Source of the DNA: Halogranum amylolyticum
GTDB lineage: Archaea > Halobacteriota > Halobacteria > Halobacteriales > Haloferacaceae
Direction: 5' to 3'
DNA: 64,000 nucleotides
Assembly: GCF_900110465.1 (NCBI RefSeq)
Contig: NZ_FODV01000017.1
Coordinates: forward strand, 17,695 to 81,694
Within the stretch, counting starts at the first letter, position 1. The number at the start of each line of letters is the position of its first letter. The notes under the pieces were generated by a model. It searched no databases, was not told the DNA's origin, and saw only the letters and a list, made by a program, of their open reading frames with translations. Position numbers and translations under genes: made by a program. Below are positions 8,126 to 20,033 of the stretch, one piece after another.

Positions 8126-8953
8126 TTACTCCCTAAACAGTTGCTTCGTTCGTCCCCACAGCGACGACGTCTCTGACTCTGCGTCGCCCTCATCGTCCGG
8201 GCAGCCGTCGTCGTCGACGGCGTCAGACGTTCCGGTCTGCGCTGTATCGGAGCCAGTGAGCCGTGCTACTTCTGCCTCGAGTTCGTCGATGCGCTCGTCT
8301 CGCTTGTCGAGCGTTGCCTCGAGGGTGTTCACACGCTCTCGCAGCAAGCGATTCTTCTCCACGAGGTATGCTCGACTTCGCGTCTCGTCGGCGTCGTCGC
8401 CATCGGTGGTGGGTGTGTCTGTCTCTGAGTGATCTGTCGACCGTGGCTCGTAGAACTCCGACGTCTGTTCGATGGCACGCTCGATGGTCTTCTCGCCGTA
8501 CGTCGATCCGTCGGCGTAGTGCACTTCGTCCCACTTCTCACGGATGAGCCCCGACTGGCGGAACAGCTGGTCCATCTGCGCCGCGTCACCGCCGCTCCAG
8601 AACGCCAGCAGACAACACAGCGCCATGTCCGCTTCCGAGTTACTATCGTAGCCGCTCGTCGACCCGTTCCACAGCCGGTCGAACTTCGCCCCGTTCGAAG
8701 CGTTGCTCGCTTTCTCAACGAGTGTCTCGTCGTCGAGGGACGTGCTAGATGTGGTCTTATCTCGCTGTGTGACACCCGTAGGGGTGTCCGTCGCTTGCGT
8801 GGGTGTCTCCTCGGCGATGTACTCACGGTGAATCGCTTCCAAGGCGTCTTGTCTCTGCGACACCGCTGTTGGTGTTCCAGTCACTCGATCGCCGGTGACG
8901 GTGAAGAAGCGCGCTTTGTCGTAACACTCGATTCTCCTGAGCACCGTCACCAT
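8126..8953 (-). pseudogene. C-terminal fragment of a phage NrS-1 polymerase-like plasmid protein
   Basis: 275 residues open, beginning inside a conserved block: RRIECYDKARFFTVTGDRV, which normally sits in the middle of much longer haloarchaeal primase/polymerase-like proteins, followed by AKFDRLWNGSTSGYDSNSEA, ALCCLLAFWSGGDAAQMDQL and KTIERAIEQTSEFYE (the primase-associated helical region). A coiled coil (residues 198-230) and an acidic tail follow. The N-terminal catalytic half is absent, so this is a 5'-truncated relic or a stand-alone accessory domain. It lies next to TA-like genes, consistent with plasmid or provirus debris. Confidence 0.6.
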
Positions 8954-9190
8954 TCGTTGGCGCGAACAACGATTCCTCGGACATATCTCTCCTCTCAGGA
9001 TGGTCTGAAGACTGATACAAGACTCGAAGGGCCTGCCTTCTCATTGGTACCATCATGTGTTCGACACTCCCGTCACACCGCCGGTCTGGCGTCTTAGGTG
9101 ACACCCCACTGGGGGCGGCCGACCCGATACCCCAACTGTGGCGACGATCGTGGACACCCGGCTGAACGTCATCGGTCTCGCTGCGGGTGC

Positions 9191-9505
9191 TTACGCGAGC
9201 AGTACCTCGAGCTCCTCGAGGTCAGCCGTGTCGTATGCACGAATATCGTAGCGATTGGCGCTCGACCGCTCGGCGTAGATGTCGATAATTTCGAGCTCGA
9301 CGAGGAGTGCGAGCAGGCGGCCAAACGTGCGGGCTGGGAGGGGTGGATCCTCGAGATGGGCGTACAGTTGCCGACCCGTTGGGTAGGGACGGGTGGCGTC
9401 GTCAAGCGCTGTCTGGAGGAGAGGCAGGTGCCGTTGGAGGGTACTGTAATGCTGGGGCGAGCGTGCTTCGAGCGCTTCGAGCCGGGTGGTGAGCGACGAC
9501 GCCAT
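9191..9505 (-). CDS. Small haloarchaeal winged-helix-like protein (SSANRYDIR family)
   Basis: 104 residues: an N-terminal helical part (TRLEALEARSPQHYSTLQRH), RPYPTGRQLYAHLEDPPLPA, the recognition-helix-like RTFGRLLALLVELEIIDIY and the wing ERSSANRYDIRAYD. It has an intact paralogue at 36250-36579, a truncated copy at 39394-39624, and possibly a last fragment near 41558-41580. The pattern suggests a mobile or plasmid-associated regulator; no target is evident. The gene has no obvious partner and faces the polymerase relic. Confidence 0.65.
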   Translation of the reverse strand: MASSLTTRLEALEARSPQHYSTLQRHLPLLQTALDDATRPYPTGRQLYAHLEDPPLPARTFGRLLALLVELEIIDIYAERSSANRYDIRAYDTADLEELEVLLA

Positions 9506-9760
9506 ATGTGGGTTTCTGAGTCGTCATGCAGTGGGGGTGAACGTGTTGTGGTGCGAGGCGTGCGTCGGCGTCTGGCTCGCTTCACCCACGGGACGAAGTG
9601 CTTCGTAGTCGGCGTAGTGGTCAGTTATCGGCTTGTCTCGATTTCATCCGGCATCGTACTTCAATATCGAGACGACCCCGACTTTTTGCTCTTGATTATT
9701 CGAGAAGACACAAAGATATATGGGAATCAAATACGAACGCTAGTACAAGAGGTGACTAAG

Positions 9761-10312
9761 ATGACCGAGTCTCCACGAGAAGGTGTTGCGTCGTGGACAG
9801 AGACAATGAGTGCACGTGAGCGGATTCGATCTGTCGCCGAAACGCTCAGTGAGCCTCGTTCGACCAATTGGATCAGTGAACAAGCAGAGGCAGCGTGGAG
9901 TACCACTAACAACGAGCTGAACGACCTCGTTGAGCAAGGTCGACTACGCCGTATCAAGGCTGGTGACACCACGCTGTATCAGCCAGACTACACCCGGTTG
10001 CTCTTTGATGAAATCCGCACCCTCATCGAGGAGAACGCCCGCGAGGAACTCCAGAGTGAGTTGGCGGCCATTGCTGAAGAGATTGAAGGATGGCAGGATA
10101 CCTACGACGTAGAGACGTGGGAAGAACTCGAACAGTCGCTTGCAGATGGCGAGGTCTCCAGTGCTGAAATTCGTGAGCGACGCGAGATCATCGCGTTCTG
10201 GCGTGCGAACGAAGAAGACCGTCAACTCATCAAGCACGCTCTCGAACTGTATTCGGATGTTGAAACCACTCGCAAACAAATGACCGACGCAGCAGACCGC
10301 GTCACAAGCTAA
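9761..10312 (+). CDS. HTH protein, DUF7342-like, first gene of a second TA-like pair
   Basis: 183 residues. The winged helix is in residues 20-75 (RIRSVAETLSEPRSTNWISE, STTNNELNDLVEQGRLRRIK), followed by a long acidic helical region (EEIEGWQDTYDVETWEELEQ) and HALELYSDVETTRKQM. A TATA-like box (AGATATATGG, about 9714-9723) lies 40 nt upstream of the ATG. It is followed 17 nt later by the gene at 10330. The order HTH then partner and the size match the pair at 7528-7092, although sequence similarity is weak. Confidence 0.65.
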   Translation: MTESPREGVASWTETMSARERIRSVAETLSEPRSTNWISEQAEAAWSTTNNELNDLVEQGRLRRIKAGDTTLYQPDYTRLLFDEIRTLIEENAREELQSELAAIAEEIEGWQDTYDVETWEELEQSLADGEVSSAEIRERREIIAFWRANEEDRQLIKHALELYSDVETTRKQMTDAADRVTS

Positions 10313-10329
10313 CCCTCTTCTCTCCCACG

Positions 10330-10824
10330 ATGATCTTCCTTGCGAATCGCGACCGATATACGCAACGTACTCTGCTTCGAGAAATTCACAGTCGGCTATC
10401 GAAACAAGCTGGCTGTGAGAACGTACGCTATCACCCGTCTAGCCGCCGTCCACGGTATGTCTTCGCAGACATCGACACAGAATCGTTCCTGAATCAATCC
10501 TATGACGTCGAAAATGCACGATTAGAGATTCGATTCTGGTATCCAATCGGTGTCGACTACGAGTACTACCGAATCAATTGGATCGAACCGACGCGGAACC
10601 TCATGCTCGGGTTCCACCAAGACGCTGACCATCCTGAATTGGGTCCTTGTCACATTCAACTCAACTACGAGGACACCGCTGTTGAGAGGCATGCTGCGGC
10701 GTCTCTCGATGCGCATCCACTTGCGGCACTCGACAAACGACTCCAGCAATTACCGTCCGCTTTGGAGACGATTCGGTGGCAGGATGGACGGCCATCACTC
10801 CCTGAATGGTCGGACTCGGAGTAA
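10330..10824 (+). CDS. Putative toxin-like partner of the upstream HTH protein
   Basis: 164 residues. The middle reads RFWYPIGVDYEYYRINWIEP then LMLGFHQDADHPELGPCHIQ, with aromatic, Asp and His residues arranged much as in the TumE-like protein at 7092, then AASLDAHPLAALDKRLQQLP. It directly follows a DUF7342-like gene. I infer a toxin or effector role from gene order and the HxD...H pattern only. It could equally be an uncharacterised plasmid protein with no toxic role. Confidence 0.5.
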   Translation: MIFLANRDRYTQRTLLREIHSRLSKQAGCENVRYHPSSRRPRYVFADIDTESFLNQSYDVENARLEIRFWYPIGVDYEYYRINWIEPTRNLMLGFHQDADHPELGPCHIQLNYEDTAVERHAAASLDAHPLAALDKRLQQLPSALETIRWQDGRPSLPEWSDSE

Positions 10825-10905
10825 CCGACTGTTCCGACGAATCATCCCAAGGACCCCTACGCCGATGCGACTGGCACCTCCCCGTCGATCAGCTCGGCGA
10901 GTTCT

Positions 10906-11079
10906 AGCGGTGGCTGAGGCTCACCAACGACAGCTTTTTGAGATAAATCGACGCAATTGTCGGTGAAGCGGGCGAGTTGGGTGGGCATACTCAACTCATT
11001 CCCGCTTCATTCACTCATAATCCTCGGCAATACCGCCTCTCGATAGCGTCTAAACACGGCCCGCGCCCTCAATTCAGCA
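10906..11079 (-). mobile_element. 5' end remnant of an ISH1-like IS5-family element
   Basis: Nearly identical to the left end of the element at 57732: the inverted repeat (TGCTGAATT at 11079-11071), the non-coding leader, and the transposase start MPTQLARFTDNCVDLSQKAV (ATG at 10988) up to GEPQPPL. Homology stops at about 10906. Only the first 27 or so codons remain, so it is inactive. Confidence 0.75.
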
Positions 11080-11270
11080 CGCCCTCAGAAACCTCTCCAG
11101 TCACTGTCAGTAGCGGTGTGCAACACTTAGAGGGTGGATGCAGCATGACCCCCAATGTTCGTTCCAGGCATTCTACAATGAGCAAGTTAATGGGTTGAAT
11201 TGTGTGTGACGACATACAACAGTCCGCTTGAGGGTCCGGGATTCGATCCCATTCGGAGAAGTTGGTCAGT

Positions 11271-11537
11271 ATGACTCCCTCCCCAGCCGGCGGTAACGGG
11301 AATGATTTCGATTTGAAGAGGGCCGTGAACGAAGAGCTGAAAGCACGTGACGGTGTTGTGGACTATGAAATAACCGAGTCCTCTCCAGAACACGTTCTCG
11401 TTGAGGTCACCGAAAAAACGAATGATGGGGGTTCACGAGAGGGCCTCTATCGGATTCAACATGAACCCAGACCTGATGGAACAGACAACATTCACTGGGA
11501 GTTCCTCGGGCCAGTCGCAGATGAGGAGTCGGAATGA
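11271..11537 (+). CDS. Small acidic haloarchaeal protein of unknown function
   Basis: 88 residues from the ATG at 11271 (MTPSPAGGNGNDFDLKRAVN). Reads as a compact alpha/beta fold with alternating strands (VVDYEITESSPEHVLVEVTE, GLYRIQHEPRPDGTDNIHWE). No recognised domain. It lies on the same strand 51 nt upstream of the permease, which has its own TATA box, so it is probably a separate transcript. Confidence 0.55.
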   Translation: MTPSPAGGNGNDFDLKRAVNEELKARDGVVDYEITESSPEHVLVEVTEKTNDGGSREGLYRIQHEPRPDGTDNIHWEFLGPVADEESE

Positions 11538-11557
11538 ATAACCTCCAACTCGCTCGA

Positions 11558-11567
11558 TTTTATTATA
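11558..11567 (+). promoter_or_regulatory. TATA box of the permease gene
   Basis: TTTTATTATA lies 22-31 nt before the ATG at 11589. This fits a leaderless haloarchaeal transcript and supports that start codon. Confidence 0.6.
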
Positions 11568-11588
11568 CCACGTCTGATTGGATTCGAT

Positions 11589-14036
11589 ATGGACGATGAG
11601 TCTCCGGATCGTGTGACCCAAGAGACGGAGGGTGATGCTACTCAGGAGGAATCCGGCGACGTTGAGACGGAACTCTCGCGGGACATGAGTCTCTTCGACA
11701 TCACGTTCATCGGCGTCGGAGCGATGATCGGTGCCGGTGTCTTCGCCCTCACGGGCTTCGCTGCGGGGCTCGCAGGACCCGCACTGATTCTCGCGTTTGC
11801 TCTCAACGGCTTCGTTGCGCTGTTCACAGCTGTTTCCTATGCCGAACTCGGTGCAGCGTTTCCTGAAGCGGGGGGTGGGTACCTTTGGGTGAAAGAAGCG
11901 CTCGTCGATCCGAATGGCTTCTACGCGGGCTGGATGTCCTGGTTCGCGCACGCGGTCGCCTGTTCCCTGTACGCGGTGACGTTCGGCGTGTTCTTCACCG
12001 AGTTTCTGGTCTACGGTGGTGTCCTCGCAGAAGGATTCCAGCTCTTGGGGTTCGTCGGTCGTGGACTTCTGGATAAAATCCTTGCAGTCCTCATGATTTC
12101 TCTCTTCGCGTACATCAACTATCGCGGAGCCGAGGAGACTGGGAAGGCCGGCGTCATCGTGACGTTCATCAAGGTCGCCATCCTCGGCGTCTTCGTCGCG
12201 TTCGGCATTCTGGCGACGATTCAGACCCCCAACTGGCCCGCGAAATTTCTCGACAGCCCCCGGTTTGCACCGAGCGGTATCGTCGGTATCATCGGAGCGA
12301 TGGGCTTTACGTACATCGCCTTCGAGGGCTACGAGATCATCGTCCAGTCCGGCGAAGAGGTCGTCGATCCGGGTGAGAACGTCCCGAAGGCGGTCTTCTA
12401 CTCACTGGCTATCGTCGTGCCGATCTACGTTCTCGTCGCCTTCGCCGCGATCGGTGGGATTGAGACAATCCCCGAATTGGCCGAACGAGCGGGCATCCCG
12501 GCCGGTGCGCCCACGTGGCAATTGCTCGGTAATCTGGGTGAACTTAGCATCATCGAGGCGGCCGGCCAGTTCGTTCCGTACGGCGTCCCGTTACTCCTGG
12601 TCGCTGGACTGACGGCGACGATGAGTGCGCTGAACGCGACCGTCTACTCCTCGTCACGCGTTTCGTTTGCAATGGGGCGCGACAGGGCCCTCCCCGAACT
12701 CTTCAGTGAGGTCCATTCCGAGAAGCGAACGCCCCACTGGGCGATTTTCCTCTCGGCATTGCTCATCGCGCTGATGGCGGTCGTACTGCCCATCGAATCG
12801 GTTGCGGCGTCAGCGGACATCATGTTTATCCTGCTGTTCGTGCAGGTCAACTGGACCGTCATCAAGATGCGCAAGACCCACCCCGACCTGCCACGCACGT
12901 ACGAAGTCCCGTATATGCCGTGGCCCCCGCTCATTGGGATCGTCCTCCAGTTCATGTTGACGCCGTTCCTCCTCTCGGCGCTGGGCATGGAAATCGGGGT
13001 GGGACCAGACTCGCACGGGTTCATCGCGCTCGTGACGACCGCCATCTGGATGGGGCTGGGTCTCCTTCTCTACTCCGGATACTCCCAGCGGAAGGAGGAG
13101 GAAAAGATCGAAGAGGAAACGCCCACCGTCACAACCGAGCAAGCGCCCGCCGAAGAACGGCGGAAACGCGACCAACGGATTCTCGTTCCGGTGGCGAATC
13201 CGGCGACCGTCGAACAGTTGATGCGGACAGCACTGGATCTCGCCGAAGAGCGAGACGCCGAGATAGAAGTGGTAAGCGTCGCCACAGTTCCGCAACAGAC
13301 GCCACTTTCCGAGGGTCGCCAGTTCGTCGATGAGGAACGGACTGTGATCGACCAGGCAATCGACTTTGCGGACGAAGAGCGCCCGGGCGTCCCAGTGAGT
13401 GGTAAAATACGTATCGGGCACGACGTATCCCAGGCAATCCTCAATACGATCGAACAGGACGACATAGACCTCGTGCTGATGGGCTGGCGGAGTCGTCCCC
13501 GCCGTCGTGATTTCATCCTGGGGAGCAACGTTGACGAGGTGGTAACCAAGGCCCGCTGCGAGCTACTGGTTGAGCGTGTCGGCCCCGCCGCCGACAGCGA
13601 GTCCATCGGGAGCGTGGACTCGATCCTCGTGCCGACTGCTGGCGGTCCGCACGCCGAATTCGCGGCGGAGATTGCCCGTGCCGTTGCCAGGCGCAACGAT
13701 GCTCACATCAAGGTAATATACGTCCGGTCTACTGAATCAGACCGTGACGACGATGCGCAATCGATTCTCGATTCGACCGTCGCGGAACTAGAGAGTATCG
13801 AGGCGACGACCGAGATCATCGACGGTACAGATATCGCTGATGCCATCGTCGAGGAATCAACCGATCACGACCTCACGATCATCGGGGCGTCCCGGGAGGG
13901 ACTCCTCCAGCAGGTCGTGTTCGGGGCCATCCCTGAAGAGGTTGGCCGGCGAGCTCGAAGTACCGTCATCATGGCGAAACGGGATCTCGGGATTGCGTCA
14001 CGCGTGACTCGGTGGTTCAAAAGTCGTCGCTCGTAA
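11589..14036 (+). CDS. APC-family amino-acid permease fused to two universal-stress-protein domains
   Basis: 815 residues. After an acidic cytoplasmic tail, residues 35-500 hold about 12-14 membrane helices of the cationic amino-acid transporter type; the first has the signature FIGVGAMIGAGVFALTG. Residues about 530-665 and 670-800 are two tandem UspA-like domains (RILVPVANPATVEQLMRTAL, DDIDLVLMGWRSRPRR; DSILVPTAGGPHAEFAAEIA, DHDLTIIGASREGLLQQVVF). The second has a G-x2-G-like loop of ATP-binding Usp proteins only in part. The fusion is common in haloarchaea and probably couples transport to adenine-nucleotide or stress state. No neighbour indicates the amino acid carried. Confidence 0.9.
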   Translation: MDDESPDRVTQETEGDATQEESGDVETELSRDMSLFDITFIGVGAMIGAGVFALTGFAAGLAGPALILAFALNGFVALFTAVSYAELGAAFPEAGGGYLWVKEALVDPNGFYAGWMSWFAHAVACSLYAVTFGVFFTEFLVYGGVLAEGFQLLGFVGRGLLDKILAVLMISLFAYINYRGAEETGKAGVIVTFIKVAILGVFVAFGILATIQTPNWPAKFLDSPRFAPSGIVGIIGAMGFTYIAFEGYEIIVQSGEEVVDPGENVPKAVFYSLAIVVPIYVLVAFAAIGGIETIPELAERAGIPAGAPTWQLLGNLGELSIIEAAGQFVPYGVPLLLVAGLTATMSALNATVYSSSRVSFAMGRDRALPELFSEVHSEKRTPHWAIFLSALLIALMAVVLPIESVAASADIMFILLFVQVNWTVIKMRKTHPDLPRTYEVPYMPWPPLIGIVLQFMLTPFLLSALGMEIGVGPDSHGFIALVTTAIWMGLGLLLYSGYSQRKEEEKIEEETPTVTTEQAPAEERRKRDQRILVPVANPATVEQLMRTALDLAEERDAEIEVVSVATVPQQTPLSEGRQFVDEERTVIDQAIDFADEERPGVPVSGKIRIGHDVSQAILNTIEQDDIDLVLMGWRSRPRRRDFILGSNVDEVVTKARCELLVERVGPAADSESIGSVDSILVPTAGGPHAEFAAEIARAVARRNDAHIKVIYVRSTESDRDDDAQSILDSTVAELESIEATTEIIDGTDIADAIVEESTDHDLTIIGASREGLLQQVVFGAIPEEVGRRARSTVIMAKRDLGIASRVTRWFKSRRS

Positions 14037-14090
14037 TCCGGCCTAACTCCGATATTAAGAATCACATATCAAATCACAATATCGATTTGG

Positions 14091-14913
14091 TCAATATGCG
14101 CGCTGTGCCTTGTTTAGACGCGGGAGAACACTAGCGTGAGGTCTTGACGGCTTGCTCGATGTTTCTGACGGCGGACTTTAGGACGAGCTCTCTGAACTGC
14201 CCCAAACCACGTTCTAGCCCGTAACGTCTAACCAAACCGATGCTTCAACACAAAGAAAATCGACTTGACGAGTGATCGGCGGTGATAGGTTTCCTCATCG
14301 TGCCGAGCGTTGTACGCCATATCTATTGGACAGAACTTGCGGTGTTTGATCACCGGACGAACGCCAGCGTCCCTGAGTTCGTAGCGTAGAGCGTCCCAGT
14401 CGTAGCCTTTGTCCGCGACGACTGTGTCGAGTCGCTGCAGATTTCTCGTTAGCACTTGCCTGCCGATCTGAGTGTCGTGCGGCTGCTTCATCAAGCAATG
14501 AACGTCGAGAATCGCCGTCGAATCACAGTCAACGAGTGCCGTGGTTTTGATGTCGTCAAAGTTGTAGCCGACGCGAATCACGTAATGCCGACGGGCTTTG
14601 TGTCGCTGGAAGCCAGTCGCGTCGATTGCTTGGACTTCGCCGAACTCGTGGAGAGAAGCAGACGACCGCAGCAGGACGTGCCGGATGCGCATTTCGAGGT
14701 CTTGCTTCCTTGTGCACACGGTGGTGAAGTCGGGGGGTTCATCCACCGCAAGCCCGAGTTTAGCTGTGATTCGAGGCATCTCGTGGAGGATATCGAGCAA
14801 CCGCCGGTACGGTTGGTCGAGATACTCACGAAGTCAGTGAATTGCGACAATAACCCAGTCAGCGTAGCCACCGCGACCCTTCTGCAGGGGTGGCTGAGGT
14901 TCACTCACCAGCA
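14091..14913 (-). pseudogene. ISH1-like IS5-family transposase relic, 3' part
   Basis: Reads the IS5-type DDE transposase EFGEVQAIDATGFQRHKARR (first Asp), DTVVADKGYDWDALRYELRD (second Asp) and HDEETYHRRSLVKSIFFVLK (Glu), like the copy at 57823. It carries several lesions: TGA in place of TGT just after VIVAIH, TAG in place of GAG after HRFG, and one extra G in the TGGTTTGGGG run. The 5' end and left repeat are missing, and the 3' repeat (TCAATATGCGCGCTGTGCC) is diverged. It sits between the permease and aconitase genes. Confidence 0.85.
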
Positions 14914-14961
14914 GCATTCTTCGTAGTGCTCGGAAAATGGCGACTCTCTGGAGAGAGGCGG

Positions 14962-17742
<2,781 letters not shown>

Positions 17743-17769
17743 ACCTTGTCCTACGGTGACGTGGCCCTT

Positions 17770-17800
17770 GAATCGTCTCCCCCATGGACGGGGTGACGAT
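17770..17800 (+). repeat. IS200/IS605 right-end-like hairpin relic
   Basis: GAATCGTCTCCCC-CATGGAC-GGGGTGACGAT forms a stem of CGTC and CCCC blocks (17774-17782) with GGGG and GACG (17790-17798). The order GAATC, hairpin, GAT is the form of haloarchaeal IS1341-type (TnpB) right ends. It lies just upstream of aconitase, without a transposase gene. Confidence 0.4.
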
Positions 17801-17876
17801 GTGGACGGTCACTTCTATCGGTTGGAATGAAATGTCGGTGTACATAATTCGGTTGATAAATGGATTGACTCCCAGA

Positions 17877-18176
17877 TTATGATGTGAAGGCGTTGTACAG
17901 CCACGCGAAGGCGTACATCAAGACGAAGCTGATCACCGCTGCCTCGACCATGCCCGCCACAGTCCCGACGACGGTCGGTTCGAAGAACAGGTGCCACTGC
18001 TCCATCGCTTCAACTGCGCCTTCGTAGACGCTGATCGCTCCGAACACACCGAGTAGGAGCATCACGATCGCAGAGACGACTGCTGCTGCGCCCGCCAGTG
18101 CCAACGAATCGAGCTGCATCACGTTGGTCGTGGAGTCCATTTCGTACGCGTCTTGGTTTGTGGTAGTAATGCTCAT
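17877..18176 (-). CDS. DUF5676-like small membrane protein
   Basis: 99 residues with two membrane helices (LALAGAAAVVSAIVMLLLGV and GTVAGMVEAAVISFVLMYAF) and the family-typical end AWLYNAFTS. Such proteins are found beside copper and heavy-metal genes. It is divergent from the YHS-permease across a 321-bp region, so the two may share regulation. Possible role in metal handling at the membrane; no metal ligands stand out. Confidence 0.65.
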   Translation of the reverse strand: MSITTTNQDAYEMDSTTNVMQLDSLALAGAAAVVSAIVMLLLGVFGAISVYEGAVEAMEQWHLFFEPTVVGTVAGMVEAAVISFVLMYAFAWLYNAFTS

Positions 18177-18497
18177 GACTAGAGATACGCTCTACTCCTT
18201 CAATCGGGTTTCTCTTACAACTCGAAAGGGAGCGATTCCTTGGTAACACGGGGCAAGAATATCGTGGGGAAACAGCGGTACAACCCCCATATCTGTGTGA
18301 CCAGTCCGTTGGAAGACCAAGGAGCAACCAGCGATGGAATCAGTGACACGCAAAAAAACTGATGAGCGTGAACGCAGTCCTCGAACGGTTGACCACATCT
18401 GATAGCATGAATCACCTTTGAATGCAAGATTTACTCCGCCCACGGCCCCAGTTTCTTAAGAATAAATAACAAAACAGCTGGCTGCGATAGTCTAGAT
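18177..18497. other. Divergent regulatory region, no gene
   Basis: Separates the DUF5676 and YHS-permease genes. An AT-rich stretch TTAAGAATAAATAAC (about 18456-18470) lies roughly 28 nt before the ATG at 18498 and should contain the permease TATA box. I found no convincing ORF or palindrome in the rest. Confidence 0.5.
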
Positions 18498-19901
18498 ATG
18501 CAAGCCGCCCTCATCGACGGAATCCTCGAGTCGTTGCGGATCGGCGTCGGGTTTCTCTGGACGGCGGCGTGGGCGATCATTATGGGGCTCGTCATCACGA
18601 GTCTCGTTCAGGTTTACGTCTCGAAAGAGCGGATGGCCAACGTACTCGGAGAGGGGAATCTGAGTGGCCTCACGAAAGCAACCGTATTCGGCGCGGCAAG
18701 TAGTGGTTGTAGCTTCGGCGCGGTCGCCATTGGGAAGGGGCTGTTCAAGAAGGGAGCGCACACGGTGAACTTCTTCGCGTTCATGTTCGCCTCGACGAAC
18801 CTCATCGTCGAACTCGGGCTGATGATCCTCATCCTCCTTGGGTGGGAATTTCTGGTTGCAGAACTCCTTGGCGGCGTCATTCTCATCGCCGTGATGGCGG
18901 TCCTCGTTCATCTGACTCTCCCAGAGAACCTCTTCGAGCAAGTACGGGAGGAACTGAATCAACGCGATCACGACCAAGGGATCACCGAGGACCCGACCTG
19001 CGGGATGGAAGGCAAAGACGAATACTCGCTGGTGACTGACGGGGGCGAGACACTGAAGTTCTGTTCAGAAGGTTGCATGGAAACCTACCAGCAGGAAGCC
19101 GCAAGTAGCGGCGGTTGGCACGACGAACTCCTCTCGTGGGGCGGGTGGTACAAAGTCGGGAATCAGTATCGCAAGGAGTGGTCGATGATCTGGACGGACA
19201 TCATAGCAGGCTTTCTCATTTCGGGGTTCGTCATCGTCTTCGTCCCGCAGTGGGTCTGGAACACGCTCTTCCTCCAGGGCGATGGATTGTTAGTGAGCGC
19301 AGAAAACGCCATCATGGGTGTAGCGATCGCCGTCATCAGCTTCGTCGGGAGCATGGGGAACGTTCCCTTTGCGGTTGCGCTCTGGGGCGGCGGCATCAGC
19401 TTCGCCGGCGTCATCGCGTTCGTCTACGCCGATCTCATCACCATCCCCGTCCTGAACGTCTACCGGAAGTACTACGGCTGGAAGGTGATGCTGTACATCC
19501 TCGGTATCTTCTTCGTGACGATGGCGTTCACAGGCTTTCTCATGGAGGAACTGTTCAGCGCTCTCGGCATCGTCCCGAATCTCGCTGGCGGGGAGACAGC
19601 CTCCGAACAGACGTACTTCGAACTTAACTACACGTTTTACCTCAACATCGTCGCGTTTGCGCTCTCTGGCTTCCTCCTCTACGTCTATCGCCGAGGATTG
19701 GGTGCCCCTGGCCAGTACCGTGATCCCGTCTGTGGGATGCGGACCGACAATAGCGGGCCGAGTCTCACTCACGGTGGCGAGACGTACTACTTCTGTTCGA
19801 TGCGGTGCAAGCGATCGTTCGAGAAGCACCCATCCGAATTCGTACATCAACACCCACAGGTCTCAGAGACGGGGGCTTCCCAGAGTCATGAACATCACTG
19901 A
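18498..19901 (+). CDS. DUF318/ArsP-type permease with two built-in YHS (TRASH-like) metal-binding domains
   Basis: 467 residues. Two halves of about four or five helices each carry the permease signatures: FGAASSGCSFGAVAIGKGLF (Cys71) in the first and FVGSMGNVPFAVALWGGGIS in the second. Between them, residues 165-200 form a YHS domain (DPTCGMEG ... FCSEGCMETY). A second YHS domain follows the last helix (DPVCGMRT ... YYFCSMRCKRSF, about residues 410-446), and the tail ends SQSHEHH. The permease family exports organoarsenicals or other soft-metal species; YHS domains bind soft metals through Cys. I infer export or sensing of copper or a similar metal. It heads the metal island. Confidence 0.85.
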   Translation: MQAALIDGILESLRIGVGFLWTAAWAIIMGLVITSLVQVYVSKERMANVLGEGNLSGLTKATVFGAASSGCSFGAVAIGKGLFKKGAHTVNFFAFMFASTNLIVELGLMILILLGWEFLVAELLGGVILIAVMAVLVHLTLPENLFEQVREELNQRDHDQGITEDPTCGMEGKDEYSLVTDGGETLKFCSEGCMETYQQEAASSGGWHDELLSWGGWYKVGNQYRKEWSMIWTDIIAGFLISGFVIVFVPQWVWNTLFLQGDGLLVSAENAIMGVAIAVISFVGSMGNVPFAVALWGGGISFAGVIAFVYADLITIPVLNVYRKYYGWKVMLYILGIFFVTMAFTGFLMEELFSALGIVPNLAGGETASEQTYFELNYTFYLNIVAFALSGFLLYVYRRGLGAPGQYRDPVCGMRTDNSGPSLTHGGETYYFCSMRCKRSFEKHPSEFVHQHPQVSETGASQSHEHH

Positions 19902-20033
19902 ATGCCACGGCTTGATGCCAAGGATCGCGGCCAAACAACCCCGAGTCTTGTCTCGGTTAATCACAACTGGTACACCGATGCCTCGCCAATTCTCGGGTAT
20001 GAACGGATATACCGGCCGATCGAGGTGGGATGA

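Noticed and set aside
11229..11262. GGGATTCGATCCC resembling a tRNA T-arm, a possible attachment site
   Set aside because: No acceptor, D or anticodon arms can be drawn around it, and no integrase gene or second copy is visible.
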